The notes under the pieces: generated by a model | What the model was told of the DNA's origin: nothing | The model's input: only the letters and a program-made list of their open reading frames with translations | The model's database searches: none | Source of the DNA: Limnomonas spitsbergensis | Lineage: Eukaryota; Chlorophyta; Chlorophyceae; Chlamydomonadales | DNA: 64,000 nucleotides | NCBI GenBank assembly: GCA_037349105.1 | Contig: JAYJMM010000100.1 | Span: 1,855,001-1,919,000 of the forward strand | Reading direction: 5' to 3' | In this document: positions 45,193 to 56,188 of the stretch, piece by piece | Numbering within the stretch: the stretch's first letter is position 1 | Layout: every line of letters starts with the position of its first letter | Translations under genes and position numbers: made by a program

Positions 45193-48100
45193 TCACACGA
45201 TACTCGTTGCGGCTGCAGCTGCTACGGATGCAGCGGCGGCCTCACCTGCCGCCGCATCCGTAGCAGCTGCATCCACAGCTTCGATGATAGCGCTGCTTCT
45301 GCTCCGATTCAAGCACGAGACCGTGCGGTTGGCGAAGAAAGCCACCCGGAACGCCGTCGCGTTGCGGTACATCTGCTCGTAGGAGCGACAGTGGTGGATC
45401 CCCCATGGGTTGAGGCCGCATGGCTTCCCTGCCTTAACCGCCTCTGCATGGGAAGAGGGGATGAAGGGTGGAGTCTCTGTCAGGCCTCTGCATGGGAAGA
45501 GTAGATGAAGGGTGGAGTCTCTGTCAGGCCTCTGCATGAGAGGAGGGGATGAAGGGTGGTGGTCTCTGTCAGGCCTCTGCATGAGAGGAGGGGATGGAGG
45601 GTGTTGGTCTCTGTCAGGCCTCTGCATGAGAGGAGGGGATGGAGGGTGTTGGTCTCTGTCAGGCCTCTGCATGAGAGGAGGGGATGGAGGGTGGTGGTCT
45701 CTGTCATTCCTCTGCATGAGAGGAGGGGATGGAGGGTTGTGGTCTCTGTCAGGCCTCTGCATGAGAGGAGGGGATGAAGGGTGGTGGTCTCTGTCAGGCC
45801 TCTGCATGAGAGGAGGGGATGAAGGGGGGAGTCTCTGGCAGGCCTCTGCATGAGAGGAGGGGAGGAAGGGTAGTGGTCTATGTCAGGCCTCTGCATGAGA
45901 GGAGGGCATTAAGGGTGGAGTCTCTGTCAGGCCTCTGCGGCAGTGGTGGCATCCTGGCATGCAAAACATGTTAGACCTTTATAAAGGTGCCAAAGTCGTC
46001 GTAATATAGGAACGAATTGGGACACGTTCGTGTGTTACGCATCCTGTATTAGCTGGGCATCACACACACTTAAGTGGCTGGACGGACATGGATGGCTACT
46101 GTGTTTCCAAGGATCCAGAGCCATCCCCAACAATGTGTTCAAAGACTTCCGCATGCATCGCATTGCCACTTTACATTTTGAACAAAACCTTGAGATGCTG
46201 GATGGTCTTAAACAACTCCTAGGTGGCCAAGGAAGGATCCAAAACCAACCCCACATAAGTGTCCAAAGACTACTGTTGGCATCGTCACCTCTGGCTGGGT
46301 GGTCTAAAACAACTACGCCTGGGGGGCTAAGTAGGGGTCCAGTCAGCCAGAGTCAAGGCCTCACCCATATGTGCCGGCAGACTACCATTGGCACCTCCAC
46401 CTCACACGGAACAGAATCTGATGCTGGACGTTCATAAATGACTCCTACGAGGCGAAGGATGCAGGGCCAGGTCCTCACCTATGTGCCCAAAGACTGCGGC
46501 GTGCACCTCCACCTTGTGAATGAAGGACTCAATCCGCATGGCCTCGTAGCCGCCAAAGTGCACCAAGGCTAGGTCGGTGCGCACATAGCACTGGAGACGA
46601 GGCGGGCACAGATTCAGATCCAGATCCAGATTCGGATAAAGATTCATATTCGGGTCCATGATAGGATTCATACTTACGTAATGATTCAGATTCATGTTTG
46701 AATTCGATTCGGAATCAGAATCAGATTCATATGTTCATTTCAGCTGAGGGGAACGGTGCAAATGGGAATGAGAACAAGGCAGATTCAGATTCAGATATCC
46801 AGATCATCAGAGGACAAGGGTGCATGCAGCAGAGGCAGGCTCATATTCACAGTACTGTTCAAATTCAGATTCACACTCTGCTTTAGCTTTCAAATTAAAA
46901 TGCGAGCAGCTGTACCTGCAATAAGCCCTGCATGCATGTGCTGCGTTGCTACTTGCTACACACATCCGAAACCTCGTAACCTAAAAGCCAACCCTAAACC
47001 CTTCACCTGAAACCCCTAACCGTATCACAGCAGTCAGACCTGCATGCAGGAGCTGCGCGGCTTCACACATCTCTCCCTCTCGCCTCCGTAGTGGTTGCCG
47101 TCGAACGTGTAGCTGAACCCGTTTGCGGCGTAAAACGTCTTGTGGAAGCAGCTTGCATTGTCGGGACGGGAAAAATAAGTCGCACCATACACTCGCCTGC
47201 ATGGGGGATGAGGGGGGGGCATGGAGGGCGATGCATGGAGGGTGCATTGGGCATGGCATACAATGTTTTGAAGGAGGCTGCTGGCACTGCCGCGATGGGA
47301 TAAATGAGTCGCGGGTGGGGGTGGCATGGAGGATGGTGCATGGAAGGCATGCATGGAGGGGGGGGGGGGTATATGCATGGGAGGCATGGGAGGCATGGAG
47401 TAAAAGTTGTTGTAGAGGCAGCTGCGTCGTCAAGATGGGAGAACTGTGTCCAGCCAAACATGTGCCTGCGTGCAAGGAGACACAGACATACTTGGGGGGT
47501 GGGTGCATGGTGGGTGCATGGCAATGGGTTCGAAGGGGAGGGTGCATGAGGGTGGGTGCATGGGTTGGATGCTTAGGGGTGTCACGATGGGTTGCACGGT
47601 GGGGTTGCATGGGAGGCAGGATATGGAGGGTGAATGGAGGGTGCAAGGGAGGTGCATGAGGGTGGGAGGGGGTAGGGGGAGGCATGGAGGGTGCATGGTA
47701 GATGCATCAGACGGGGGTAGGGGGAGTCATGGAGGGTGCATGGTAGGGTTGCTCGGGCAGTGTAGGATGGTGGGTACATGGAGAGTGCATGGCAGGCGTA
47801 TGCTTCATACATCGCTCTTCTTTTGAGGGCGCCTTATAACGCCCATCTAAAAATCAGGGCGCCTAATTGTGCACAAGTGCCGGCTGTCTTTCCCCTATCT
47901 CCCTACCTGACAGCGCCCGTCAACCCGCTGCCGTCATTGTCCGCTCCGCACGAGCCCGCCGACACGCTCCGGAACTTAAAGCTGTCCCCCTCCCGCATGC
48001 CCGGCAGCAGCGCCAACAGAGCGCCACGCACGACACGGGCATCGGCTACCAAGCCACGCCGCGGACCAGCATTGGTGGCGGCAGTGCCGCTGGGAGCGGG

Positions 48101-51100
48101 TGGTGGTGTTGTCAGGACAATGAACTCGTCAACCTGGTGCAAGAGACGGGACGATGAGGCGGATTCAGGGTTCGGGGTTTAGGGTCAGGATTTAGGGTAA
48201 GGGTTGATAATTAGTGTTTAGGGTTTCGGGCATACGAGGAGGGTCCAGAGTTCAAGGACTACCTTCCGGGGTACATCAATATGGTACAGAGTCCATGTAT
48301 GAAAAACAACTCTACAGACCGAGCGCCCCAGCTGTTGACTCATTGGTAAATACATGTAAACTTAGACCCTCGAACCTGAACCTTAAACCCTACAACCTTA
48401 AGCATTTTAACATGAACCCTGAAACCCGAACCCTTAAAACACACACAAACAAACCTAGACCCTTAAATCTGAACCCTTCAGTTTTTGATATGGTAACCTT
48501 CACCCTTAAACATGAACCCGGAACCCATAACCCTGAAACATACAGCCTGTAAAACTAGACCCTTCAAATGAACCCTTAGCCGATTGCAAATGAACTCTTA
48601 GCCGATTTCAAAGCCAGGACCAGTGATGTGCGCATTCGGAAGCCCTTGTGTCGTACTCATGCCCCACGTAATTAGGGTTTAGGCTTTTGGGTTTAGGGTA
48701 AGCAGCTTGGGGCAGAGGAGGCCCAGCAGATTACCAAAGTGTGGGTGTGTAGGGTTCAGGGTTTAGGGCTTGGTCTTACGCTTACAGGGTCGAGGGCTTA
48801 GGTTGAGGATTGAGGGTTTAGGTACGAGGATTAGGTTACGGGTTTGGGGTTTAAGACATGTGGCTTAGGTTCAGAGCTCAAGGTTTTGGGTATCGGGCAC
48901 ACAGGTTAAAGGGATCACGTTGCAGATTTCAGCACACGTGGTGTGCCTCAAATTGATTAGGTTGTGAACAGTTTGGATTAGTAGCCCCAGCAGGCACTGG
49001 GGTTCAAGAATTCATGAGTCTACTCCTGGGGCTTAAGGTTTCAGGGTTCCAGGTTTTTTACTTGGTTTCAGGGTTTATACTTGGTTTCAGGTTTTCACTT
49101 GGTTTCAGGGTTTCAGGGTTTCAATGTGTCAGGTTGCATACTTGGTTTCAGGGTTTACACTTGGTTTCAGGGTTTACACTTGGTTTCAGGGTCTACACTT
49201 GGTTTCAGGGTCTACACTTGGTTTCAGGGTTAACACTTGGTTTCAGGGTTTATACTTGGTTTCAGGGTTTACACTTGGTTTCAGGGTGAACACTTGGTTT
49301 CAGGGTGAACACTTGGTTTCAGGGTTTATACTTGGTTTTAGGGTTTACACTTGGGTTCAGTCAACGTGAGTAGCCCTTCATAGATCAGGACAGGTGCTTG
49401 GTGAGGCGGTGAAGGTAGCGGACCAGTACAGGCACCATAGGTGTAAGTTTATTCAGGGATAGGGATTGAGATTCAATGGTCAGGATGGGTAGCTGGAGGC
49501 AGTGGAGGTAGCAGCAAAGGAGGGCCCCCTAGTCTTAGGTTTCAGGGTTAATGGTTGGTTGAGCTTGGGCAGGGTAACCCTCTTTGATCGAAAGCTGCAG
49601 GGATTGGAGGTAATGGCGAAGTAGAGCAACCAGGTTGGTTGCTTTACGCTTTGGGGATAAGCAACAGTGGGGTGCGCTGGTTTAGGGTTTAGGGTTAAGG
49701 GGCGGGGTGCCATTCATATATCGGGATGAGCGGCGCTGCCATCGGTGACCACGCCTTGAACCTGAATCAACAAGAACATGCTGCAGCACTCTTCCCACCC
49801 TAAACACTGAACCTTAAACCTGCATTGCCATACGAAAGACCCGCCCGTGATCCGGAATCCTGCACACAGATAGCGGATGGCTGGTCATGTCCCACTCTGC
49901 ACCCTCTACCCTCTACCTTAAAGCAGTGCCTCACATCGATTGGGATGAGCAGCTTTGCCTCTGGACACTTTTTCTTGATCTGTCGCATCACCAGGCTTAG
50001 TGCGCGACCCTGGATCCAGCCTTCAAGCGGACGGCCCTCTTTGTCTTTGAGGGGAACGATGCGGAAACCCTGAGAACAGATGAAGGGCAATGGAGGGGTG
50101 GAAGGGTTTAAGGGAGGCAGGCTGTGGTGGAGCGGTGGAAGGGTCGAGGGTGCTGCCCTGGATACAGGCTTTGAGGGGACGGCCCTCTTTGCCTGTGAGA
50201 GGGACGATGCGGAATCCCTCAGAACAGATGAAGGGAGATGGAGGGGTGGAAGGGTCGAAGGGGGAAGGGGTTGAGGTGGAGCGGTGGAAGGGTTGAGGGT
50301 GCTGCCCTGGATACAGGCTTTGAGGGGACGGCCCTCTTTGTCTGTGAGGGGGACGATGTGAAAGCCATGGGAACAGATGAAGGGTGATGGAGGGGTGGAA
50401 GGGTCGAAGGGGGAAGGGGTTGAGGTGGAGCGGTGTAAGGGTTGAGGGTGCTGCCCTGGATACAGGCTTTGAGGGGACGGCCCTCTTTGCCTGTGAGAGG
50501 GACGATGCGGAATCCCTCAGAACAGATGAAGGGAGATGGAGGGGTGGAAGGGTCGAAGGGGGAAGGGGTTGAGGTGGAGCGGTGTAAGGGTTGAGGGTGC
50601 TGCCCTGGATACAGGTTTCGAGGGGACGGCCCTCTTTGCCTGAGAGGGGGAAGATGCGGAATCCCTGAGAACAGATGAAGGGAGATGGAGGGGTGGAAGG
50701 GTCGAAGGGGGAAGGGGTTGAGGTGGAGCGGTGGAAGGGTTGAGGGTGCTGCCCTGGATACAGGCTTTGAGGGGACGGCCCTCTTTGCCTGTGAGGGGGA
50801 CGATGCGAAAGCCATGGGAACAGATGAAGGGTGATGGAGGGGTGGAAGGGTCGAAGGGGGAAGGGGTTGAGGTGGAGCGGTGTAAGGGTTGAGGGTGCTG
50901 CCCTGGATACAGGCTTTGAGGGGACGGCCCTCTTTGCCTGTGAGGGGGACGATGCGGAATCCCTCAGAACAGATGAAGGGAGATGGAGGGGTGGAAGGGT
51001 CGAAGGGGGAAGGGGTTGAGGTGGAGCGGTGGAAGGGTTGAGGGTGCTGCCCTGGATACAGGCTTTGAGGGGACGGCCCTCTTTGTCTGTGAGGGGGACG

Positions 51101-54100
51101 ATGTGAAAGCCATGGGAACAGATGAAGGGTGATGGAGGGGTGGAAGGGTCGAAGGGGGAAGGGGTTGAGGTGGAGCGGTGTAAGGGTTGAGGGTGCTGCC
51201 CTGGATACAGGCTTTGAGGGGACGGCCCTCTTTGCCTGTGAGAGGGACGATGCGGAATCCCTCAGAACAGATGAAGGGAGATGGAGGGGTGGAAGGGTCG
51301 AAGGGGGAAGGGGTTGAGGTGGAGCGGTGTAAGGGTTGAGGGTGCTGCCCTGGATACAGGTTTCGAGGGGACGGCCCTCTTTGCCTGAGAGGGGGACGAT
51401 GCGGAATCCCTGAGAACAGATGAAGGGAGATGGAGGGGTGGAAGGGTCGAAGGGGGAAGGGGTTGAGGTGGAGCGGTGGAAGGGTTGAGGGTGCTGCCCT
51501 GGATACAGGCTTTGAGGGGACGGCCCTCTTTGCCTGTGAGGGGGACGATGCGAAAGCCATGGGAACAGATGAAGGGTGATGGAGGGGTGGAAGGGTCGAA
51601 GGGGGAAGGGGTTGAGGTGGAGCGGTGTAAGGGTTGAGGGTGCTGCCCTGGATACAGGCTTTGAGGGGACGGCCCTCTTTGCCTGTGAGGGGGACGATGC
51701 GGAATCCCTCAGAACAGATGAAGGGAGATGGAGGGGTGGAAGGGTCGAAGGGGGAAGGGGTTGAGGTGGAGCGGTGTAAGGGTTGAGGGTGCTGCCCTGG
51801 ATACAGGTTTCGAGGGGACGGCCCTCTTTGCCTGTGAGGGGGACGATGCGGAATCCCTGAGAACAGATGAAGGGAGATGGAGGGGTGGAAGGTTCCAAGG
51901 GAGGAGGGTTGAGGTGGAGGAGTGGAAGGTCGAGGGTGCTGCCCTGGATCCAGCCTTGGAGGAAAGGGCCCTCTTGGTCCTTGAGGGGGGCGATGCGAAA
52001 GCCATAGGAACAGATGAAGGGTGATGGAGGAATGGAGACAGAAGTTTTGTGGTTGAGGGATGGAGGGGTGTTGGGGTGGAGGTATGAAGGGTGGAGGTAG
52101 GGCGGACGGAGGGAGGAGGGAGGAGGTTGAGGGCCCTACCTGCCTCGTCACAGAGGAGACCCTCATGGATGCCCCAAGAACAGATGGGAGTAGAGGAGGA
52201 AGGGGAGCAAGAGGGTATTACGAAACCCTCACCTGTTCCTTAAACACTCACATATTGATTTAACCCTCACCTACACCTTGACCAATCACCTATACCTTAC
52301 ACCCTCGCCCATACCCTAAGCCCTCACATATATCTTGAAACTTCACCTACACCTGAGCCCCCCACCTACACGTTGCACCCTCACCTGCACCTCAAACCCT
52401 TGCCCATACCTTAAACCCTTTAACCTCCACCTACACCTCAAGCCCCCACCTATGTCTTAAACACTCACCTATGCCTTAAACCCCCACACATGCCTTTAAC
52501 CTCCACCTACACCTCAAGACCCCACCTATGCCTTAAACCCTCACCTATGCCTTAAACCCTCACCTATGCTTTAAACCTTCACCTATGCCTTAAACCCTCA
52601 CACATGCCTTAAACCTTCACCTATGCCTTAAACCCTCACAAATGCCTTAAACCCTCACCTACGTCTTATACCCTCACCTATGCCTTAAACCCTCACCTAT
52701 GCCTTTAACCTCCACCTACACCTCAAGACCCCACCTATGCCTTAAACCCTCACCTATGCCTTAAACCCTCCCCTACGCCTTAAACCCTCACCGAAGCCTT
52801 ATACCTTCATCTATGCCTTACACCCTCACCCATGTCTTGAACCCTCACCTGCGCTCTGAGCTTAGCTAGTGTGGCCACGACGGCAGGCAGTACAGATGAC
52901 TGGTCCAAGATGTACACATTCTCCGGGCCGAAGATGCGGCCATGGTACAAGGCCCAATCGGCCAGCAGCTCATCCTCATCCCTAAAAGGAGGGAGATCGG
53001 GGCAGAGGTAGGTATGAACCCTGATGAAAGCATAAACTAACAAACCCTAACGCAGGTATGAATCTGAACAGGGAATACGCGGCAGTGGCACATGACCCAG
53101 TCAGTGAGGGGCACGGCCTCATCCCTAAAATAAAGGTGAGAGAGTGGGGCACAGATTGGTATGAACGCTAATGCAGATATGGACCCTGAACGCAGGTATG
53201 AACCTGAACGGGGGATATGCGACCATGGAACAGCCCAAAGTCATTCAGGAACTCGAGGCGTTCAGGGCAAAGGTAGGTATGAGCAAAAGGACCCAACCAG
53301 CACCCCCCTCGGAGGCGTACTGACGCAAGCGCATGTTCACACTGATAGGGCTACCTCAGCGCAACGACTTGCTTTGAACATGCCCTACCGGTCATGATGA
53401 GATTTCCAGAGGTCCTAGTGGTGGCCGTCCAGCAGCCCCACGAAAGCGGTCTAGGGCATACAGACGTTAACAAAGTCAAGGCCCACCTCCACGCAACATG
53501 TTCTGTTTTCAGTTATCCTGTGTGATCCAATTTGGGAAACAGACGGTAGAGGCGTAGCCCCTTACCGTCTGGGACCCATATTGAGCTCGAGGAGTTACGC
53601 CGCGGCTCCTCCACCGTAGGTGGAGGGCCGCAGGCGGGCCTCCCCGTAGGAAGGTCCCCTGTCTCTGGTTCTGTCTTCCGTGCTTGGTTATGTGTTCAGC
53701 CGTTTTCTCTAGCTGCTTGTTTTGTTTTGTGTCCCGTGTTGCGTGTTTTAGGTTTTCGTTCTTGTAGCTTGTTCCCCCTCTGTTCGCTCTGCCTGGCCCT
53801 TTCGAAAAGGGCAGTGGGTGGTTGCGTCAACTTTGTAACAACAACATGCACATTGTTTGTTGAATAGACAGGGACCCGTGGGTTAGTGGTTGGATGGATA
53901 GCTTGACTGGTTGTCGTTCAAAAAACCGAAACCCTGAACTCTTTAACCCTTGGCTGGTTGCTGGCCACCTGTGGAATGTAAAGAGCTTGAGGCTTGAGGC
54001 ACGCGAGGGGCCTCCGCTGTCGGCAGATGAGGCACCGCCACCACTGCCACTGCCAGCGAACAAAGCAACACCACTGCTGCCAGCCGATGAGGCACGGCCA

Positions 54101-56088
54101 CTGCCATTGCCAGCGGACGAGGCACCACCGCCACTGCCACTGCCAGTGGTCGAGGCACCGCCGCCACTGCCACTGCCAGTGGTCGAGGCACCGCTGCCAC
54201 TGCCGCTGCCTGTGGTCGAGGCACCGCTGCCACTGCCACTGCCTGTGGTCGAGGCACCGCCGCCACTGCCACTGCCAGCGGACGAGGCACCGCCGCCACT
54301 GCCACTGCCAGTGGTCGAGGCACCGCCGCCACTGCCACTGCCAGCGGACGAGGCACCGCCGCCACTGCCACTGCCAGTGGTCGAGGCACCGTCGCCGCCG
54401 CCGCCGCCGGCCGACGAGGCCCTGCCACTGCCATCACCAGCGTACAAAGCCGCGGCACTACCGCCGCCAGCAGACGAGGCCCTGTTGCCGCTGTTGCCAG
54501 CAGACAAGGCCCTGCCACCGCCGCCGCTAGTGGATGAGGTACTGCCGCCACCAGCCGACGAGGCGCCGCTGTCGGCGGACGAGACACTGCCACCGCCGCC
54601 GCTGCCAGCTAACAAGGCCCTGCCACCGCTGCCAGAGGACAAGGCAGTGGCGCCACCTCTGCCAGCGGAAGAGGCGGCGGCGCCACCGCTGCCAGCAGAC
54701 GAGGCGGCGGCGCCACCCCTGCCAGACCTATGAGGATGTTGAAGGAGGCGGGCAGCTTTCCTGCTCGAGGCAATGGCGGCGGCGGTGGTGGAGGGAAGGA
54801 CGGTGGAGAGCATGGCGGACTCTGAGGCGGTGGAGGCGGCGATGGCAGACTCTGAGGCGTGGGTGGCGGTGGCGAGGGTTGCGGAGTGAATGGCGATTGA
54901 GGGAGTGTCAGCGGGGGACGAAGTGGAGGACGCTGGTGGGGAAAACGTGGGGGTGGAGGTGGGAGTGTGAGAGGGGGGAGAGGACAAAGGGAAGGAGGAG
55001 GAGAATGGCGAGGCGGGGGTGGGAGAGATTGAGGTGAGGGAGGGGGGGAGTGAGGAAGATGAGGAAGCGGAGGTGGGAAACGTTGAGGTGGAGGAGGGAG
55101 AGAAAGGGGAGGAGGAGGATGAGGAGACGAGAGCTTTGACAATGGAGGTTGTCTTAGTTGCGGGTGTTGCAGTTGTTGTTCTTGCAGCAGGTTTGAAAGC
55201 TTTTATCGTTCCAGCTTCTTGTTTTGTTGCTGGTATTATTGCAGCTGTTTTACTTGCAGCTGCTAGTGTTCTTTCAGCTTTTGCAGTGTCGGTCCTTGCG
55301 CCTGCTGCCAGTGCTCCATCGGCCAGGAGGAGCCCAACTCGAGTCGAAGTCGGTTGTAAGCTGGCAGACAGGCCAATGAGGTGTGGAGAGGGCCCTGCGG
55401 GGTTCAGGGTGTAGGGTTTAGGGCTGAGGCTGTAAGGGTTTAGGATGTAGGGTTCATATTTAATGGTAACCTGTGGGGGTCAGGGGTTAGGGTTGAAGGT
55501 TGATGGTTCAGGGCGCAGGATTTAGGTTTTCTGTTTCATCGGGGCCTGTATGGGGCTGGGTCCAGATAGGGGCCTGCATGGGCCTGCATGGGGCTGCATG
55601 GGCCTGCATGGGGCTGGGAGCAGGGTTCAACTGCGGTAATGTTCAGTGGAACCACGCAGGTGACAGAGAATGCATGGGGGGGGGGGGGCGCTACCTCGCG
55701 CTATGTGGACACTGGTTACCGGTAACTGTCATTTTTTAAAAACAGTGAAAAGCGGATTGCCTTCTGCAGACCAGTGTCTGTGGCAGGAAATTAGTGTCCA
55801 TGGCAGGGCTCAGGCAACCGAGCTTTTTCTTGGAGAAAAGGTGAGTCTTGAACCACAAATGTCTGAATAAAGAGCAAAAGGAAGTGACAGGAGGGGGGAA
55901 GAGGCAGGATTACTCCCCGCCCTCATGGTCGTGCGATACGGCATGAAACGGAACAGGATAAGCTAGATTGTTCTACCTGGGTAGCACGACGGAGCACGAT
56001 ACGAACAACATGATAACCGAATAAAGCTACCATGAGGAGCAAAGGCTGCCCATGTCCCTCCCACAATCCCACACCCCGCTAGGGCCAT
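45193..56088 (-). CDS. secretory-pathway glycosyltransferase (GT92/GT2-like, GT-A fold) with long Pro/Ser/Gly stalk
   Basis: Eight exons join in phase: 56088-55977 (tentative), 55394-53969, 52981-52849, 50069-49935, 48133-47907, 47196-47040, 46590-46479 and 45443-45193 (2553 nt, 850 aa plus TGA). Exon 1 starts MALAGCGIVGGTWAAF after basic SKNRKK, a possible signal anchor; an ATG at 56187 is an alternative. Exon 2 is one open run of 475 codons rich in Ser, Thr, Ala and Pro, with 27-bp Ala/Gly/Ser repeats, read here as a luminal stalk. The catalytic part starts KLFTFHR|DEDELLADWAL, YHGRIFGPENVYILDQSS, then LLIPID|VDEFIVL with the DVD metal motif, GDSFKFRSV, FYAANGFSYTFDG, CYVRTDLALVHFGGYEAM and NPWGIHHCRSYEQMYRN. 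R-D-E..LL..W..YH followed by LIP.DVDEF is typical of GT92/PF13704-type transferases. Substrate is unknown. The last exon could instead splice at 45246 (CAG|GTGAGG). Confidence 0.78.
45217..45275. repeat. near-perfect palindrome, about 22-25 bp arms
   Basis: GCAGCTGCTACGGATGCAGC then GGCGG is followed after an 8-bp loop by CCGCCGCATCCGTAGCAGCT. It lies in the last exon of the glycosyltransferase gene and would encode Ala-rich residues. Confidence 0.82.
45444..45945 (-). repeat. exon-start array, mostly 45-60 bp units, about 9 copies (glycosyltransferase exon 45443-45193)
   Basis: Minus strand CTCCTCTCATGCAG|AGGCCT repeats the acceptor (CTTCCCATGCAG|AGGCGG), pyrimidine tract included, then diverges. 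Each unit is a complete decoy acceptor. Confidence 0.85.
46115..46478 (-). repeat. exon-end copies, 3 (glycosyltransferase exon 46590-46479)
   Basis: CACCCATATGTGCCGGCAGA (46361), CCCACATAAGTGTCCAAAGA (46250) and CCAACAATGTGTTCAAAGAC (46126) echo CACCTATGTGCCCAAAGACT at the donor. Confidence 0.78.
46600..46875. repeat. GATTCA hexamer-rich degenerate array
   Basis: CAGATTCAGATCCAGATTCG and variants on a 6-bp beat, intronic in the glycosyltransferase gene. Confidence 0.85.
47197..47800 (-). repeat. exon-start copies, 2 (glycosyltransferase exon 47196-47040), plus GGAGGGTGCATG minisatellite
   Basis: Minus-strand copies read IYPIAAVPAASFKTLYA (about 47300) and GWTQFSHLDDAAASTTTFT (about 47440) beside GATYFSRPDNASCFHKTFYA. 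The filler is a GCATGGAGGGTGCATGG repeat. Confidence 0.8.
48150..49370. repeat. telomere-like words and a 19-bp TTGGTTTCAGGGTTTACAC array
   Basis: CCCTAAACCCT-type words cluster at 48165-48230 and 48660-48900. About 16 copies of the 19-bp unit run 49040-49360. Intronic in the glycosyltransferase gene; no exon seen. Confidence 0.85.
50070..52185 (-). repeat. exon-start array, about 149-bp unit, 13 copies (glycosyltransferase exon 50069-49935)
   Basis: Each unit repeats the acceptor and the first 70 bp of the exon; on the minus strand the copies read GFRIVPLTGKEGRPLKACIQ against GFRIVPLKDKEGRPLEGWIQ. The spacer is Pro/Leu-coding and stop-free, giving frames of 400 and 559 codons that are artefacts. 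Alternate units share variants, so pairs or triplets were copied together. Confidence 0.93.
52200..52848. repeat. 16-18 bp CCTCACCTATGCCTTAAAC array, about 35 units
   Basis: On the minus strand each unit contains GGTGAGGGTTT, like the donor of exon 52981-52849 (CAG|GTGAGGGTTC). A donor-derived satellite is likely. Confidence 0.8.
52982..53275 (-). repeat. exon-start copies, 2 diverged (glycosyltransferase exon 52981-52849)
   Basis: Minus-strand copies read DEAVPLTDWVMCHCRVF (53118-53068, with TTTTAG acceptor) and LEFLNDFGLFHGRIS (about 53260-53215) beside DEDELLADWALYHGRIF. Confidence 0.8.
53505..53832 (+). mobile_element. LINE/SINE 3'-end-like insertion with three hairpins, copy 2
   Basis: CAATTTGGGAAACAGACGGT pairs with TACCGTCTGGGACCCATATTG; a second hairpin is CCTCCACCGTAGGTGGAGG; a third, CCCTTTCGAAAAGGG, sits 30 bp before an ACTTTGTAACAACAACA end. 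T-rich in between. It lies in the second intron of the glycosyltransferase gene, on the opposite strand. Confidence 0.5.
54000..54720 (-). repeat. 27-bp coding repeats in the glycosyltransferase stalk
   Basis: Nine-residue units of TTGSGSGGGA / SSAGSGSGG type. The opposite strand is also stop-free (PPLPLP), a shadow of the repeat. Confidence 0.85.
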
Positions 56089-56188
56089 AGCTTTCTTCCT
56101 GTTCTTAGAATCAGCGGCAGAGTGGCGGGTGAACTGAATGACGCAGGCAATTCTGTGTTTTTGCCTAATATTTGTCCAGACTATCATC

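Noticed and set aside
50219..52166. Pro/Ser-rich minus-strand frames of 400 and 559 codons
   Set aside because: They run through 149-bp copies of an exon start plus intron filler, so the frame is a by-product of the array.
53894..54733. Plus-strand PPLPLPVVEA protein (hydroxyproline-rich glycoprotein-like)
   Set aside because: The minus strand is open over a much longer stretch (55394-53969) with correct phase into glycosyltransferase exons; the plus frame is its shadow.
55140..55320. TAA/TAG read as glutamine (altered genetic code)
   Set aside because: One minus frame gives Q-rich coiled-coil text with in-frame TAG/TAA, but the adjacent frame is fully open and joins the gene in phase.
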